A stretch of DNA of 64,000 bases, taken from positions 1 to 64,000 of the forward strand of contig CAUYLG010076728.1 in the NCBI GenBank assembly GCA_963573385.1, read 5' to 3'. Position numbers and translations under genes: made by a program. Under the pieces are notes generated by a model. That model saw only the letters and a program-made list of their open reading frames with translations. It was not told the DNA's origin and did no database searches. Of this stretch, positions 23,621 to 34,985 are shown piece by piece (position 1 is the stretch's first letter; each line of letters opens with the position of its first letter). This DNA is from Cacajao melanocephalus (taxonomy: Eukaryota > Chordata > Mammalia > Primates > Pitheciidae).

Positions 23621-24629
23621 TTACAATTGATTATGAGGAAGATTATGTTTGGGATAGTACAGTGTGCTATGGGTAAGACAAATGTCTAATTTACTACCCA
23701 AACCTAGATGCTTTTGAGGGTAAAAGGAGGTGCTGTAGGTAACTATTCCAGAACAACAAGTTAAACCAGAATTGTCCTGGGCCAGGAAGGACATACGGTT
23801 CCTGTAGCTTTGGCCATTCAGCAAAGGGCCTAATTCAGTTATAGGTCTGTTTCCTCTCCTCTCCCTGTTACCCTGTTCCTACATTGCCCTGTCTCTCCCT
23901 GCTTTTTTTCCTTTATAGGATAGCAGATTTCAGTGACATGAGTGATGGAGCCCATTGATGTTAATGATTTAAATCCAGTGCTTGGCAGTGTTTCCAGGCA
24001 TTGGTATGTCATCATTTCCTGCTACCCCAGGTTACCTTGAGAGGAACCTTCACCACACTGAGGCTTTAAATCTTGACTTCTGCCTTTGAATCCAGCTCCC
24101 TTCCCATATATCAAGAATGTAGCTGGACTTCTGCCCAGGACTGGCCTGTGATTTTATACTCTGTAGCAATATGAGGAGTAGGGTGGTTTTGGTGTTCTGG
24201 GAGCTGTTTCTTTGGGGATGGTGGGCTTCTAAAAACCTAAAGCTTAGTCTGGCGTGCAGTCACCTAGAGGGCATTGCAAAGGTATAAATACCTCACTGAT
24301 AACCTATCATTTTGTTCCACCTATAAGTCTGAGCTGTGGAAGATTTCTCTTTTAATTATCAAGGATGGACCTAAAAAAGTGTCTCAGTGATGGCATCCTT
24401 GGGGCATGTGGAAGATGCTTATGAGGCTTTGTCCCATAGCCCCTATAGGCCCACCTCTGAGTTTACCTGCAGCCACAGTAGATAATTCCTGGAAGGTTGG
24501 CAGCTTCTCACCTCAAATGCCTACTAACCCTCTGCCTGAGGCTTTCAGCAGTCCCTCCTAGAGCTCACTCAACACACACAAGATAACCTTCAACCAATGA
24601 AGGACAGGAGTCAATGGATATGGTATTCA
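23621..24629. other. Unassigned sequence
   Basis: No repeat or gene recognised over about 1 kb. Confidence 0.4.
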
Positions 24630-25155
24630 GGATTGAAAGGGACCTCAATTATCCTTGCCTCCTGGTTTTCATGCCCTTGTGCAGTCCTCCCCACAAAAAG
24701 AAAATAGGGCTGACCTTTGCAACCAATATGATATAGCAGGAAATAATGGTGTGCAACTTTTTAGGCTGGATTACAAAAAGCACTGCTGCTCCCACCTTGA
24801 TATCTTTTGGATCACTTGCTCTGGGGGAAGCCAGCTGCCATATTATGAGGACTTACAGAAAGGGCCATGTGGTAAAGAGCTGAGGCCTCCTGCAACAGCT
24901 AGCAACTGAGTTGTCAGCCAGGTGAGTACGCCCTCTCAGAAACAGATCTTCTAACCCCAGTCAAGCCTTCAGATGACTGCAGCCTTAGCTAACAGTTTGG
25001 TTGCAATCTTAAAGGGAGACCGCCAAGCCAGAACCATCCAGCTAAGCCAACCTCAAATTCCTGACCCTTAAAACAGTGAGAGAGTATAAATGTTGTCACT
25101 TTAAACTGCTACATTTAGGGTAATTTGTTACACAGCATTAGTGAACTAGCATAGT
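24630..25155 (+). mobile_element. MLT1: MLT1 LTR (ERVL-MaLR), sense
   Basis: MLT1 signatures in order: gaagccagctgccatattat, gtcaagccttcagatgactg then cagcc, ccgccaagccagaaccatcc, and the 3' end gggtaatttgttacacagca. Solo LTR; no internal region seen. Confidence 0.85.
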
Positions 25156-25529
25156 AGATAAACACCCTAGTTTCTGTAGAAGCACACTCCACCTGGTTTC
25201 TCAGGCAATCTTCAGTGGGATTTAGCCCCAGTTGTCCACTGTGGTAATCTTCTCACTGTATGCTTTTTATTTGTTTTGTATATTTTCCTTCTCTGTGTCT
25301 CATTCTCCCTACTTCCTCACTTTTGTTTCCTGTGATTTTCTCCCAAATAAACAACCTGCCCTCAAGTCCTTGCCTTGGCATCTTCCTTGAGCAACCAAAC
25401 CAAGACAGGTTATCTTGCTCATATTCATGGATCAACTTTTCAAAGGAAGAGCAACTTTTGTAAACATGTTTATGTCTTTAGGAAATTTTTATCCTAAGTA
25501 TTATCTTTATTTAAAAAAAAAACCCTCCG
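25156..25529. other. Unassigned sequence
   Basis: No repeat or gene recognised. Confidence 0.4.
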
Positions 25530-25669
25530 ATGCTGTATGATTCCATTTATATAAAATGTCCAGAACAGGCAAATCTATAGAGACAGAAGATAGATTAGTG
25601 GTCTCCTTGGACTGAGACTGGGAATGGGGACTGACAGCAAATGGCACAAGAGGTCTTTGGATGTGATAG
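25530..25669 (+). mobile_element. L1M: L1M 3' region, left of MST LTR
   Basis: tgctgtatgattccatttat then ataaaatgtccagaacaggc is the L1M 3' UTR. It is split by the LTR that follows. Confidence 0.8.
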
Positions 25670-26077
25670 TGATATAGTTTGAGTCTGTATCCCCACCCAA
25701 ATCTCATGTTGAATTGGAATCCCCAATGTTGGAGGTGGGGTCTTGTGGGAGGAGACTGAATCATGGGGGTGGTTTCTCGTGGTTTAACACCATCTCCCTA
25801 GTGCTATTCTCATGATAGAGTTCTCATGAGATCTGATTATTTAAAAGTGTGTGGCATCTACCCTCTCTCTCTCTCAGTCCTGCTCCTGCCATGTAAGATG
25901 CCTGCTCCCACATTGCCTTCTGCCATGAGTAAAAGCTCTCTGAAGGCCTCCCCAGAAGCAGATGCTGCCATGCTTCCTGTACAGCCTGCAGAACCATGCA
26001 TGAATTAGACATCTTTTCTTTATAAATTACCCAGTCTCAGGTATTTCTTTATAGCACTGTGAGAATGGAGTAATACA
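25670..26077 (+). mobile_element. MST: MST-type solo LTR (ERVL-MaLR) inside L1M
   Basis: Starts TGATATAGTTTGAGTC and ends GGAGTAATACA. Internal phrases: tccccacccaaatctcatgt, agcagatgctgccatgcttc and aaattacccagtctcaggta. The flanking L1M is continuous across it. Five-base flanks GATAG/GGTGG are only partly alike, as expected for an old insertion. Confidence 0.92.
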
Positions 26078-26220
26078 GGTGGAAATATCCAAAAATTGGA
26101 TTGTATTAATGGTTGCACAACTCCGTATATTTGCTAAATGCCATGGAATTATATACTTTAAACAGGTAACTTTTATACTTCTTTTTGCCTTTATTATACC
26201 CCAGTAAAGCTGTTTTAAAG
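26078..26220 (+). mobile_element. L1M: L1M 3' region, right of MST LTR
   Basis: ggttgcacaactccgtatat through ttataccccagtaaagctg and an A-rich end completes the split L1M copy. Confidence 0.8.
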
Positions 26221-27069
26221 AAAGAAAAATAATTTTCATGGTTGAAACATGTATAGAAATGGCATGTGGGGGGGAAGTGGGACAGAGAAAAGTGAAGGAA
26301 AGAAGTCCTATTGCTAGCCACTTTAGTTTCATAAGAACTGGATTTACTACAGTCTTTTCCAAAATAAAATCAACAGATTTGATAGAGGCCAAGTAATAAT
26401 TAGGCCACTTAAATACAGAAAACTAATATCAAAGACAGGATCTCATGTGGGCTTTGTCTAACCACAGGAGTCCCCTACTCCACATACCCAGAAATGCCAA
26501 AGATGTGGTTTGAGAACCAGTAGCCACGTCTGATATATAAGAACACTCTTTGGGAATTTGCCTTAAGAAAACCATCAGCAACAGCCAACCCTTGTGGGGT
26601 ATGAGGTGCAATGGGTTAGGCTGTAAGATTCTGGTATCTAAACTCCATGATGAGAAGGAAGAAAGCACCAATAGTAGTCCTTCCTTTCCCTAGGACTGAA
26701 AGAACCTAGGGGCACACATATACCTTCTTTCGTCCCTCTTGCTGGAGCTTCCAGGGAGAAACAGTATCTCCAGAGAAATAGGAATATAGGGCATTCTATA
26801 ATAGGTACTGCCTTCCTTCAGTTTGGCCAGGCCAGGCTCAGGAAAGGAATGAGAGACAGAATAGGAGACTTACTCCTTCACTACATGTTTATTTTCAGAG
26901 CTTGAAGTTCCTACAGAGCATCTGAGTAAAGGTCTTAACTGACTGTACTGATTTCAGGACATGTTGGGAACATTTGTTATGGATATGGGGGAAGATGTAA
27001 GAGACAAGAGACACACATATAGAAACACATAGACATGCAAACATATATGCACTGGCTGCTCAGTCGTGT
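26221..27069. other. Unassigned sequence
   Basis: No gene recognised. Open frames of up to 121 codons on the minus strand run into the L1M/MST sequence and are not coding. Confidence 0.4.
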
Positions 27070-27565
27070 CAGTTAGCTTTTGCTATATCACAAGCCACCC
27101 CAAAACTTAGTGTCTTAAAACAGTTCCCATTTACTTAGAACACAATTCTGAGGTTTGTCCAAGTAGTTATTTTGGTCTAGGTTGAGATATCTCATTTGTC
27201 TTCAGTCAGCTAATGAGTTATTGAGAGGCTGGGTGACCTAGCATGGCCTCACACATGTGTCTAGCGTTGGCAAGCTGCTGGCTGGGGTGATGAAGGCAGA
27301 TACATGTTTCTCACCATCCAGCAGTCTAGCTTGGGACTCAGGGTTTCAGGAGCAACAAGAGAGAAAGCCTCAATGCATAAACACATTCCAAGAGTCTGCT
27401 TGCTTTATGTTTGCCAATGTCCCATTGGCCAAAGTAGGTGACATGACCAGCATAGACTCAAGGGGTGAGGAAAGAGATACCATCTCTTAATGGGAAGATT
27501 TGTGATGCCACAAGAAGGGGAAGTATATGGGAGCCATCATTAATATAACCTACCACACCTGCTTG
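27070..27565 (+). mobile_element. Ancient dispersed repeat, family not assigned (copy A)
   Basis: Starts gttagcttttgctatatcac then aagccaccccaaaacttagt. It shares order and wording with copy B at 33,450-33,840 (a gtggcttaaa-type block, then a cctcacacatgtgtct-like block). It ends cctaccacacc. Repeated elsewhere in mammalian genomes as I recall, but I cannot name it securely. Confidence 0.6.
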
Positions 27566-28619
27566 TTTTTGCTTTTCCAATTTTCTTCTCATTTAAGATC
27601 TGCAGGTTGTCATCCTTCTTCTCACTTGCTAGAGAATGTGTTTTGTTCAACAGCTGTTCTAACAGCTAGAGAATATAATTTATTTTGAGATGAACCATTT
27701 TGCCCTGATACTAATTAAACTCTAGCTCTTTCTCTTGAAAAGAAAATTCTCCATTTCTCTATTCAAATATGACTGCCGTATAGATGTCCCCAGAGTCTGG
27801 TTGCAAGCCAAATATAGGATGCCATTTCAAGGGACCTGTTGACAGTGTGGACTTGGCTCACTGGCCATGGAGGGCTTGGAATAAAGAAAAATGGAAGAGT
27901 TAGTGTCGTGAAAGAAGAGAGAGAAAGAGGAGAGGAAGTGCTCAGTTAATAAAATTGGCATTGATGTCACCATGAAGGAACACTAAAGCACATACCACTC
28001 GACACCTCAGAAGGAATTTGTAGCCTGGAGACCTTAGCTGCATCTTTTTGAAGATGATTCAACTGCATAGGAGATGAAGGTTAACTAATCACAGTGGAGG
28101 GAGAATACTCTGCATTCGATTGCATACTGTCATAGCCAGTCAACACTATTGGGGTCTGTGAGGGAAATGGGAAGAAAAAAGATTATTAGATAATGAAGGT
28201 GAGTAATGAAGGTGAGTAGAAAAGGGCACATATGGCTTGGGAAGGTTTTCCAGGAAAGGAGAGAGACTTGAGACTTCAGTTTCAACTCCCCACTGTGAGA
28301 CAAACACGTGGGGGAAGAAACAGAGCCCTTTAGCTGGCTTCCCTCCTACTTCACCCTGCTCCTGAAGCACATGCAGCTCTAGCCTAACTTGATATTGAGG
28401 AAGGATTCAAGAACTGTAAATAATCCTCTTTCCCAAAGCTGATCAGACCATGGTGTGAGGGCATACACACAGGAGAGATGCAGGATAGACCAGAGTAGAA
28501 AAAAGTCTCAGTGAAGCCTGAAGAATATTGGTGTTCCCTCAGGACATCAATAAAATGGTCCCCCAAGCAGTCCCTTGGGGGACTTGAGGGCTTGCTCTTT
28601 GGGGTAAAGACTGCCAGTT
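27566..28619. other. Unassigned sequence
   Basis: No gene or named repeat. A 14-bp direct duplication (taatgaaggtgagt) sits at about 28,193-28,220. Confidence 0.4.
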
Positions 28620-29060
28620 GTCCATTACAATCCACTCTCTCCTTCCTCCTAGGCACACAGCTTGACTATACTTCCATGTCCCTTGAGATTAGGCTTGGTC
28701 ATGTGGTTGAATTCTGGCTAGCGGAATATGAGAAAAAGTAATCTATGCCACTTCCAAAATTAGAATATAAGATGATACGTGTGTCTCCATGCTATCTTTC
28801 TTCTTCCCACCACCTGGTACCCACAGCAATCTAGCTTCAACTATATGGATAACAACAATACCTTAGGGAATGGCAGAGCCATACAATAGGAAGACCTCGG
28901 GTTTCTGATTGACTATGGAGGAGATTTGCTTCACCAGTCTGGATCATGCACCTCTGAATTGTTACCTGAAAGACAAATCAAATTTCTGATTCTGTAGTCT
29001 ATGGTGTTGTTAGGTGTCTTTGTTACAGCATGTTCGCTTTTATTCTAACTGATGCTTTCA
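28620..29060 (+). mobile_element. MLT1: MLT1-like LTR remnant
   Basis: aggcttggtcatgtggttga, ggcagagccatacaatagg and the 3' part gtgtctttgttacagcatgt then tctaactgatgc resemble MaLR LTRs. Divergent. Confidence 0.55.
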
Positions 29061-29338
29061 TTCATTCAACCTAAATATTATAGGGCCTCTCTGGAGAATT
29101 CTCGTCTGGCCTTGAAGTCATTAGAACTATATATCCAACCCTGAAAAGACTGTAGAATGATGGTTCTATTTCTGCAATTTTCTTGGTAAGGGGGAAAAGA
29201 GTCGTTGACATTGAACATGACTCAGTAAAACTGCTTCAAAATGTATTTTTTCTCCCCAAAGTTTACTCCTTGTGGCAACCATCTTCTCTCTGTGTGTTTT
29301 TCTTTCTTTCTCTTGCATGTATGCTGACACCCCCAATG

Positions 29339-29352
29339 TACACACACACAGA

Positions 29353-29401
<49 letters not shown>
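29339..29401 (+). repeat. (CA)n then (CT)n compound microsatellite
   Basis: A short ACACAC run leads into about 48 bp of pure CTCTCT. Confidence 0.97.
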
Positions 29402-29404
<3 letters not shown>

Positions 29405-29639
29405 CATCTATTTGCTATCCTTCTAGAGCCTCCTCTTCCTTCTAGTCTGGTCTCTCTTGGCTTCCCCTATTTGTATTCTTTATGAGTCATCCAGGTCACA
29501 AAAACAAAACATCATCCTTAGTACCTGCTCTTATCAGAAGGCAGGAAAATCAGTGAAAAAATAACTACGTTAATGTTTTGTAGTCAAGAGAAACACAAAT
29601 AACTTAATACTTCTCCCTGTCCTACATAGGGAAACAAAT

Positions 29640-29835
29640 TCTAATTGAGCATCTATTATGAACTCACAAGACAGGTGTAGAACCATCTGGAAGGAGTCTT
29701 GAAGAGTAGCCAATGGGGAAGATTAAAGGTCAGAAAATTACTTGCCTCAAAATTATTAATGGAAGAACAAAGACTAGATCCTGGTCTCCTAATCACTCAT
29801 GCTCAGCTTCTAGCCCTATGCTATTTCCTGACCCT
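29640..29835 (-). mobile_element. MIR: MIR, antisense
   Basis: gaagattaaaggtcagaaaa.., ttacttgcctcaaaatta and the actagatcctggtctcctaa region follow the reverse complement of MIR. Confidence 0.6.
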
Positions 29836-29994
29836 CCCCTATTTCCTGCTCTGAAACTTGCAGGAGAATGCATGAGGCCCCTCCACAGAATGCTTGCTGG
29901 AATCTTAGTACTCTAGACCCAGAAGGAAAGCAGGCAAGGCAGAGGGCTGGGGAAAATGAGTCAGTCACAAAGGCAACCAGAGCAAAGGCTTCAC

Positions 29995-30540
29995 ATCTAC
30001 CCTATGATCCAGCAATTTTACTCTTAGATATATACTCAACAGAAATGGAAATATATGCCCATAAGAAGACTCGTAGTAGCTTTATTAAGAATAGATAAAA
30101 CAAGAAACAACGCAAATATCCAACATGATGAGAATTTATAAATAAATTATGCTATAGTCATACAATGAAACACAATCTAGCAATAAAAAGGAAAGAACTA
30201 CTGATATACACAACAACATGGATAATCTCAAAAATATTATATTGAGTAAAGAAGCAAGACATAAAGGAGTACATACTGTATTATTTCATTTTTATGAAAT
30301 TCTGGAACAGCCAATTATAATATATGATGATAGAAATTACAGTAGTGATTGCCTCTGGTGAAGAATGAGGAATGATGGCAAAGGGGCACAAGGGAACAAT
30401 CTAGGGGTGATAGAAATGCTGTATATCTTGATTTGTGAGGTGCTTACACAGGCATATACATTTGTTAAAGCTTATTGAACAGTGCTTTGAAGATCTATGT
30501 ATTTCACTATATGTAAATTATATATCAAACAAACACACAC
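29995..30540 (+). mobile_element. L1M: L1M fragment (ORF2 end + 3' UTR), sense
   Basis: ORF2 C-terminal wording ccctatgatccagcaatttt, aatatccaacatgatgaga and cacaacaacatggataatct, then the L1M 3' UTR with gcaaaggggcacaagggaac and gaaatgctgtatatcttgat. Confidence 0.88.
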
Positions 30541-31631
30541 CTAAAAATAGTATTGGAAGAAAAAGACTATTAAAAGAAAAATGAACACATTAAACTTGTA
30601 ACTTTTGTTTCTTTCTATATATAGGTAAAGAAGATCTCTCTCCAGTCGCATTCCTCTCCCTTGTCTCCCAGCTTCTTCCCATCCTTGACCTTCATTCTAT
30701 CTCTGATAATCATATCAAAAGCTCTCCCGTCCCCACTTCAAAACCATCCTGCCAAATTTGTTGCATGCAAATGTCCAGCTTCTGCCAGTGACACAGCCCA
30801 AATGAACCATGTGTTTCCAAAGCAGGCTGAAGATGAATGAGACAAGAGCAGGGAAGTGATGATGAAAATGCTTTGTAAAAATATAAACCTATACTTTTAT
30901 TAAGACAAAAATTGACAATGTGGTAAGAAGTATACATGTAAACAAAATTTTCACAGAAACCTAATACATGCCTGAAACAATTTTACAACATAGCTCTAGA
31001 TGCAAGTCTAGATGATATCAAGAACTGATGGAGCTCCTGACTTAACGCAGAGCATTTTGGGTATCATTTAATTCTTAGGATTTCTTTTTTAAATGTTTTT
31101 TTGTTTTGTTTTGTTTTGTTTTAACGTGAACCACTGCCCAGTATGAAAGTTTAATCTTCTCCTGATACAAAGGCTTTTGAAATCATTCATCTCCTAAATT
31201 GATTCAATGAAACTTGTGCTGTCAGTGACTGAACCCTGCCACCAATGGTTTCGGAGTTCAAAGCTCAAAATACAGAGAGACTCCAAGAGTTCTCCATCCT
31301 AAGTGCGTAGGCTCTTGTCTTTCCGCTACTCTCCCATCTCTTCTACCAACCTCTTCTTCCCCAACACCTCAGTCATTGGCTTGGATGGTGAAGCTGATAT
31401 TTATTACTTCATAATTGGAAAATAATTTTCTTCTTTGATTTCAGGAATTAGCACCTCTAAGACAGAATGATCTGCCTGTGTGTAGGCTTGAATAAAAGGT
31501 TTTCCCTCCTTAGTTACTTTCCATCTGCAAAATGGCAGCTTTCGTAACTTATGATTTGGCTTAGTTCTTTTTGGGGAACAGCATTAATTCAAGCAGGGAA
31601 TACCTTGTCTTACAGGTTTCAGACATTCAGG
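30541..31631. other. Unassigned sequence with a short (TTTTG)n run
   Basis: A pentanucleotide tract lies at about 31,097-31,122. No gene or other named repeat. Confidence 0.45.
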
Positions 31632-31727
31632 TTTTTTTAAATAAAAAATAATTTTTGTGGGTACATAGGAGATGTATACACTTATGGGATACACAAGATA
31701 TTGTGGTACGGACATGCTTATTCACAG
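31632..31727 (-). mobile_element. L1: Short 5'-truncated L1 3' end
   Basis: T-rich start then aatttttgtgggtacatagg and tatgggatacacaagatatt then ggacatgc: the antisense L1 3' terminus. About 95 bp; no clear TSD. Confidence 0.75.
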
Positions 31728-32302
31728 CTTTTAAACAGTCTCTCACAGTCTTATTTATGGTGCCAATGACATTTTTAATGTAAAATATTCTGGACATAGA
31801 AACAAATCATTGTCCTTTCCATTGTTTCACAATTTCCCCAATCAGGCCCTAAATTGTAATCAAAATGAAGCTACCCATCTCCATTTCTCCCCACTCCATC
31901 TGTCCCTTCCCCAAATCATACACCAGTAATAGCCAAAAACTACATAATGCTACACTGTAAAAATGCAGAGTTGACATTATTGGGAAGAAGGCTGAGGGTT
32001 GTGGAGATGCTCTTTGAAGATCTACAGTATCTTTTTGCTCTTCCACACACCCAATTGTGCAAGTTTTGTCCTTCAGAGAAGGCCCTTTGCTTTTTCTCAG
32101 CAAAGTACAACAAAGGTTACCTTGAAACACTTATCCTCCTTCCCCTCCACTGGACTATGTGCCTACTGCAGGGCTCAGAGACTATACTGGCTCTTCAAAG
32201 CATATCTTCTCAAGCCACGTCTGTGATGTCAACCCAAGTCAAATTCCTTCCCTCCCCACTTGAAACTCCCAGCCAGATGTGACAGGGCCAGTGCTCAGGA
32301 GA
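31728..32302 (-). pseudogene. CBX1P: Probable 3' UTR part of the CBX1 retrocopy
   Basis: Downstream (minus sense) of the CBX1-homologous frame, starting ctgagcactggccctgtcac. I infer it is the copied 3' UTR because nothing else explains it, but I cannot align it without the mRNA. The end is not visible as a clean A-tail; an L1 3' end abuts it at 31,727. Confidence 0.45.
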
Positions 32303-32856
32303 ATAATTCTTGTCATTATTTTTTGTCATTGCCCTCTTGAGGTAGGAATGTCCACATCAGCCTTTCCTCATAAAAGGATATGACAACCTGTGGGCATTTG
32401 ACATTGACTTCCTTGGCAGGGACCAGGTCAGCCTCATCAGAGTTTTCCCATTTCATCAGGAACGTGAGCTCTCCACTGGAGTCTGTAGCTCCAATAATTT
32501 GCTCAGCTCCAAAGCCCAGCAAAGCCTCGTGGCTTTTCTGACTCTTCTTGCTTCTCTGGTTTGCTGTCCTCTCCGTCATCTTCAGAATCAGAATCAGCTT
32601 TGCACTTGCCTTTTTCTGATCTGTCTGTCTCAGGTGCTATTTTCTGTGACTGTAGAAACCCAGCAATGAGGTCGGGCAATCCAGGTTCTCTTCTGGCTCC
32701 CAAGAGTCATCCTCATCTAAGAAACTCCTCCACTTTAGGAGGTGTTCCACTTTGCCTTTTACCAGTTGACAGTCAACAATGTTCTCCACCACATGGTTTT
32801 CTTCATTCTCTTCTAGCACCTCCTCTATTTCCTTCTTGTTTTGCTTTTTTTCCTAT
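32303..32856 (-). pseudogene. CBX1P: CBX1 (HP1-beta) processed pseudogene, coding part
   Basis: Three minus-strand frames together cover heterochromatin protein 1 beta without introns. The N-terminal chromodomain part (32,637-32,819) has VKGKVEHLLKWRSF and SWEPEENLDCP. The hinge (about 32,503-32,640) has [15 protein letters not shown] and SEKPRGFA. The chromoshadow domain (32,316-32,519) has [17 protein letters not shown] and [14 protein letters not shown]. The acidic/lysine tail DKK-DDKN points to CBX1 rather than CBX3 or CBX5. The start codon is ATA instead of ATG (32,854-32,856). An extra A near the start, a lost base after ENLDCP, a two-base loss after RGFA and a shift near the tail destroy the frame. 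HP1-beta binds H3K9-methylated nucleosomes; this copy cannot encode it. Confidence 0.95.
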
Positions 32857-33350
32857 AGTGCCTACCAGCCTTCTAGTGTAAAGGGTGACACTGCTCAGAG
32901 CAGCATCCAAGAGCCTGAAAGGAGCATGTCATGTTGGACTCACTGGGGGAGTGGCACCCAGGAAGGCAGCAAGCAGGGTGATGGCAGTGGAGCCCCTCAC
33001 TGAAGCAGCGTACTAAAGGCCCCGGCCAGCAGTCCTCCCCTCTGTTGAACCAGGAAGCTCTTTACCAATTCCTGGAGCACAATCCCACTGGGGAACTCCA
33101 GGAGATCATTTGGAACAAATTGTTCATTTTGCAAGTTATTGGGGTATATACACATGAACTCCCATTCATCACTGGTTGAAGGCTGCTCATAGGAAATGTT
33201 AATTCTCCAGGACTTCTGGTCTACTGAGTACACCAGCAAAGTGGGCTCTGGTGTCCAGAGAAAGCCCTTTGGCAAAAAGAATGCAGAAATTGGCAGTTGG
33301 AAGTCAGATAAACATGAACAGAAATGGTAAGGCCTGACCAATTAAGGGTG
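32857..33350 (-). other. Sequence 5' of the CBX1 retrocopy with a 114-codon open stretch
   Basis: The minus strand from 33,341 to 32,997 is open for 114 codons, begins after an in-frame TAA and has no ATG start (TTG). The peptide is non-repetitive (for example INISYEQPSTSDEWEF) but I recognise no family. It may be copied CBX1 5' UTR, part of another retrocopied transcript, or chance. Confidence 0.3.
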
Positions 33351-33449
33351 AAGCATTAACATCGTCAGCTACAAGAACTAACCACATAGGATCATATATT
33401 ATTCTCTAGTTGAATCTGGTTTCTTAATCGAGGCCCCCTGCGCTGATTA

Positions 33450-33840
33450 GCTTTTTTTGTGTAACGAATCACCACAAACCACAGTGGCTTAAATCAATAA
33501 ATATTTTATTTAGCTCACAATTCTGTGAGTTGACCAGGTGATTTTCAAATCTCGGCTGACTCTGCTGATCTCTGTTCAGCTTTCTCACATGTCTATACTC
33601 AGCTGGTGGATCAGCTGGAAGCCAGATGATACAGGACAGCCTCACTCACATGTCTGGTGATTGGCAGGCTATTAGCTAGGACACCTTAGTTCTCTTCCCT
33701 GAAGCCTCAATCTCCAGCAGGCTATCCTGGACTTGTCATATAGTAGCTTCAGAGTCGCAAGCACAGTGAGAGAGCAAACTCCAGTGTGCAAGGGCTTTTC
33801 AAGCCTCTACTTGTGTTCTCTTTTCAAGAGGTGGAGTTTT
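33450..33840 (+). mobile_element. Ancient dispersed repeat, family not assigned (copy B)
   Basis: aatcaccacaaaccacagtg then gcttaaat, acaattctgtgagttgacc and cctcactcacatgtctggtg parallel copy A at 27,070 in the same order and strand. It is truncated at its 3' end by the following MLT1. Confidence 0.6.
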
Positions 33841-34235
33841 TCTCTTCTCTTTCAATCTGGGGTGGCCTTTTGATATGCTTTGGCCACTGGGATCACAACA
33901 AATACAATGTAGGCAGAGACTTGAAAAGTGTTTGCATTTAAGGACCTACACTCTTGTTCCTGGAACTCTAAGATACCAGGTGAACAAGCTTGGGTTAGCC
34001 TTCTTGAGAATAGGCAATATATGGCCCTGTTATCCCCATCACCCCAAGTGACAGCCAGCCAACCATTAGACATGTGACTGAGGTCATCTGGGACCTCACC
34101 AACTCACCACCCAAGTTCAGACCCATGAGTGAGCCCAGCTGGGCCCAGAAGAATCATGAGTTAAATGAATGCTGGTTGTTTTAAGCCACTAAATGTTGAG
34201 GTGTTTGTTACATGGCAAAAACTAACTGATACATG
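33841..34235 (+). mobile_element. MLT1: MLT1 LTR, sense
   Basis: Phrases gcctgtgacttgcttt-like tgatatgctttggccactgg, ccattagacatgtgactgag, catgagtgagcccagctggg and the end ttaagccactaaatgttgag then gtttgttacatgg are MLT1. Confidence 0.8.
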
Positions 34236-34460
34236 GGATAAAGGAGTGAAGTTAGATTAGGTGATGTAGTAAAGCCTCACTAAGAAGAGAGCATTTAAGC
34301 TGAGACTTTTAAAATGCCAGGGAGATGTTGATGCTAAGAGGCGGTAGGGAATTCAAGGCATAGAGAACAGCAAGTGCAAAGGTCATGAGATAGGAAAGGG
34401 CTTGGTGTTTTGAGGGAATTGAGAGGAGATAAAGAAGGAAGGCTTCTAGGACTGAGGACC
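34236..34460 (-). mobile_element. L2: L2, antisense
   Basis: aagctgagacttttaaaatg, agaacagcaagtgcaaaggt and agggcttggtgttttgaggg follow the reverse-complement L2 body. Confidence 0.75.
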
Positions 34461-34849
34461 AGAGAGAGGGAGAGAGAGAAAATTGAGGAGTGCAGGGGAA
34501 ATCTATTCATCCTTTTATCAGAGGAATGAGGTCATGACAGTATGTTCTTTATTAATGTCCTTCATTAATAAAGTCTTATTCAACAATACATTCTGAGTAT
34601 ATCTGAAGCATTTTAATTATATATTATTAATAGAGAAGATGCTAATAGAAATTATTCACATTCTTTATCCAATCTTTTCATGCTCTTCATTCTCCCCTTT
34701 CTCTTCTCCCCAGACTGAGCTGCAGTAGCAGAAAGCTGGGGCAGAGGCAAACTTAACAATGCTTACAATGAAGACAAAATGAAAACTCATAAACTAAACA
34801 AAAGAATTCACAAAAGCAAAACTGGGATGTGAATTAGCCATTCAGTAAA
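34461..34849. other. Unassigned AT-rich sequence
   Basis: No gene or repeat recognised. Confidence 0.4.
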
Positions 34850-34985
34850 CTGGCCATTTTGCATACTGGATCTTGGAACATTGGCTTCAAGCTCTGCCCT
34901 CTCTGAGTCTTAATATCCTCAGAAGGTAGACTGGATGAAGCCTAAATCCATTCTAGCTCTTGAGGTTTTGTGAGAACCTCAAGTT
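34850..34985 (+). mobile_element. MIR: MIR, sense (diverged)
   Basis: ccctctctgagtcttaatat then cctcagaaggtagactggat and ccattctagctcttgaggtt resemble the MIR 3' part. Confidence 0.5.

Noticed and set aside
32303..32856. A live intronless chromobox gene
   Set aside because: Start codon lost and multiple frameshifts across the domains.
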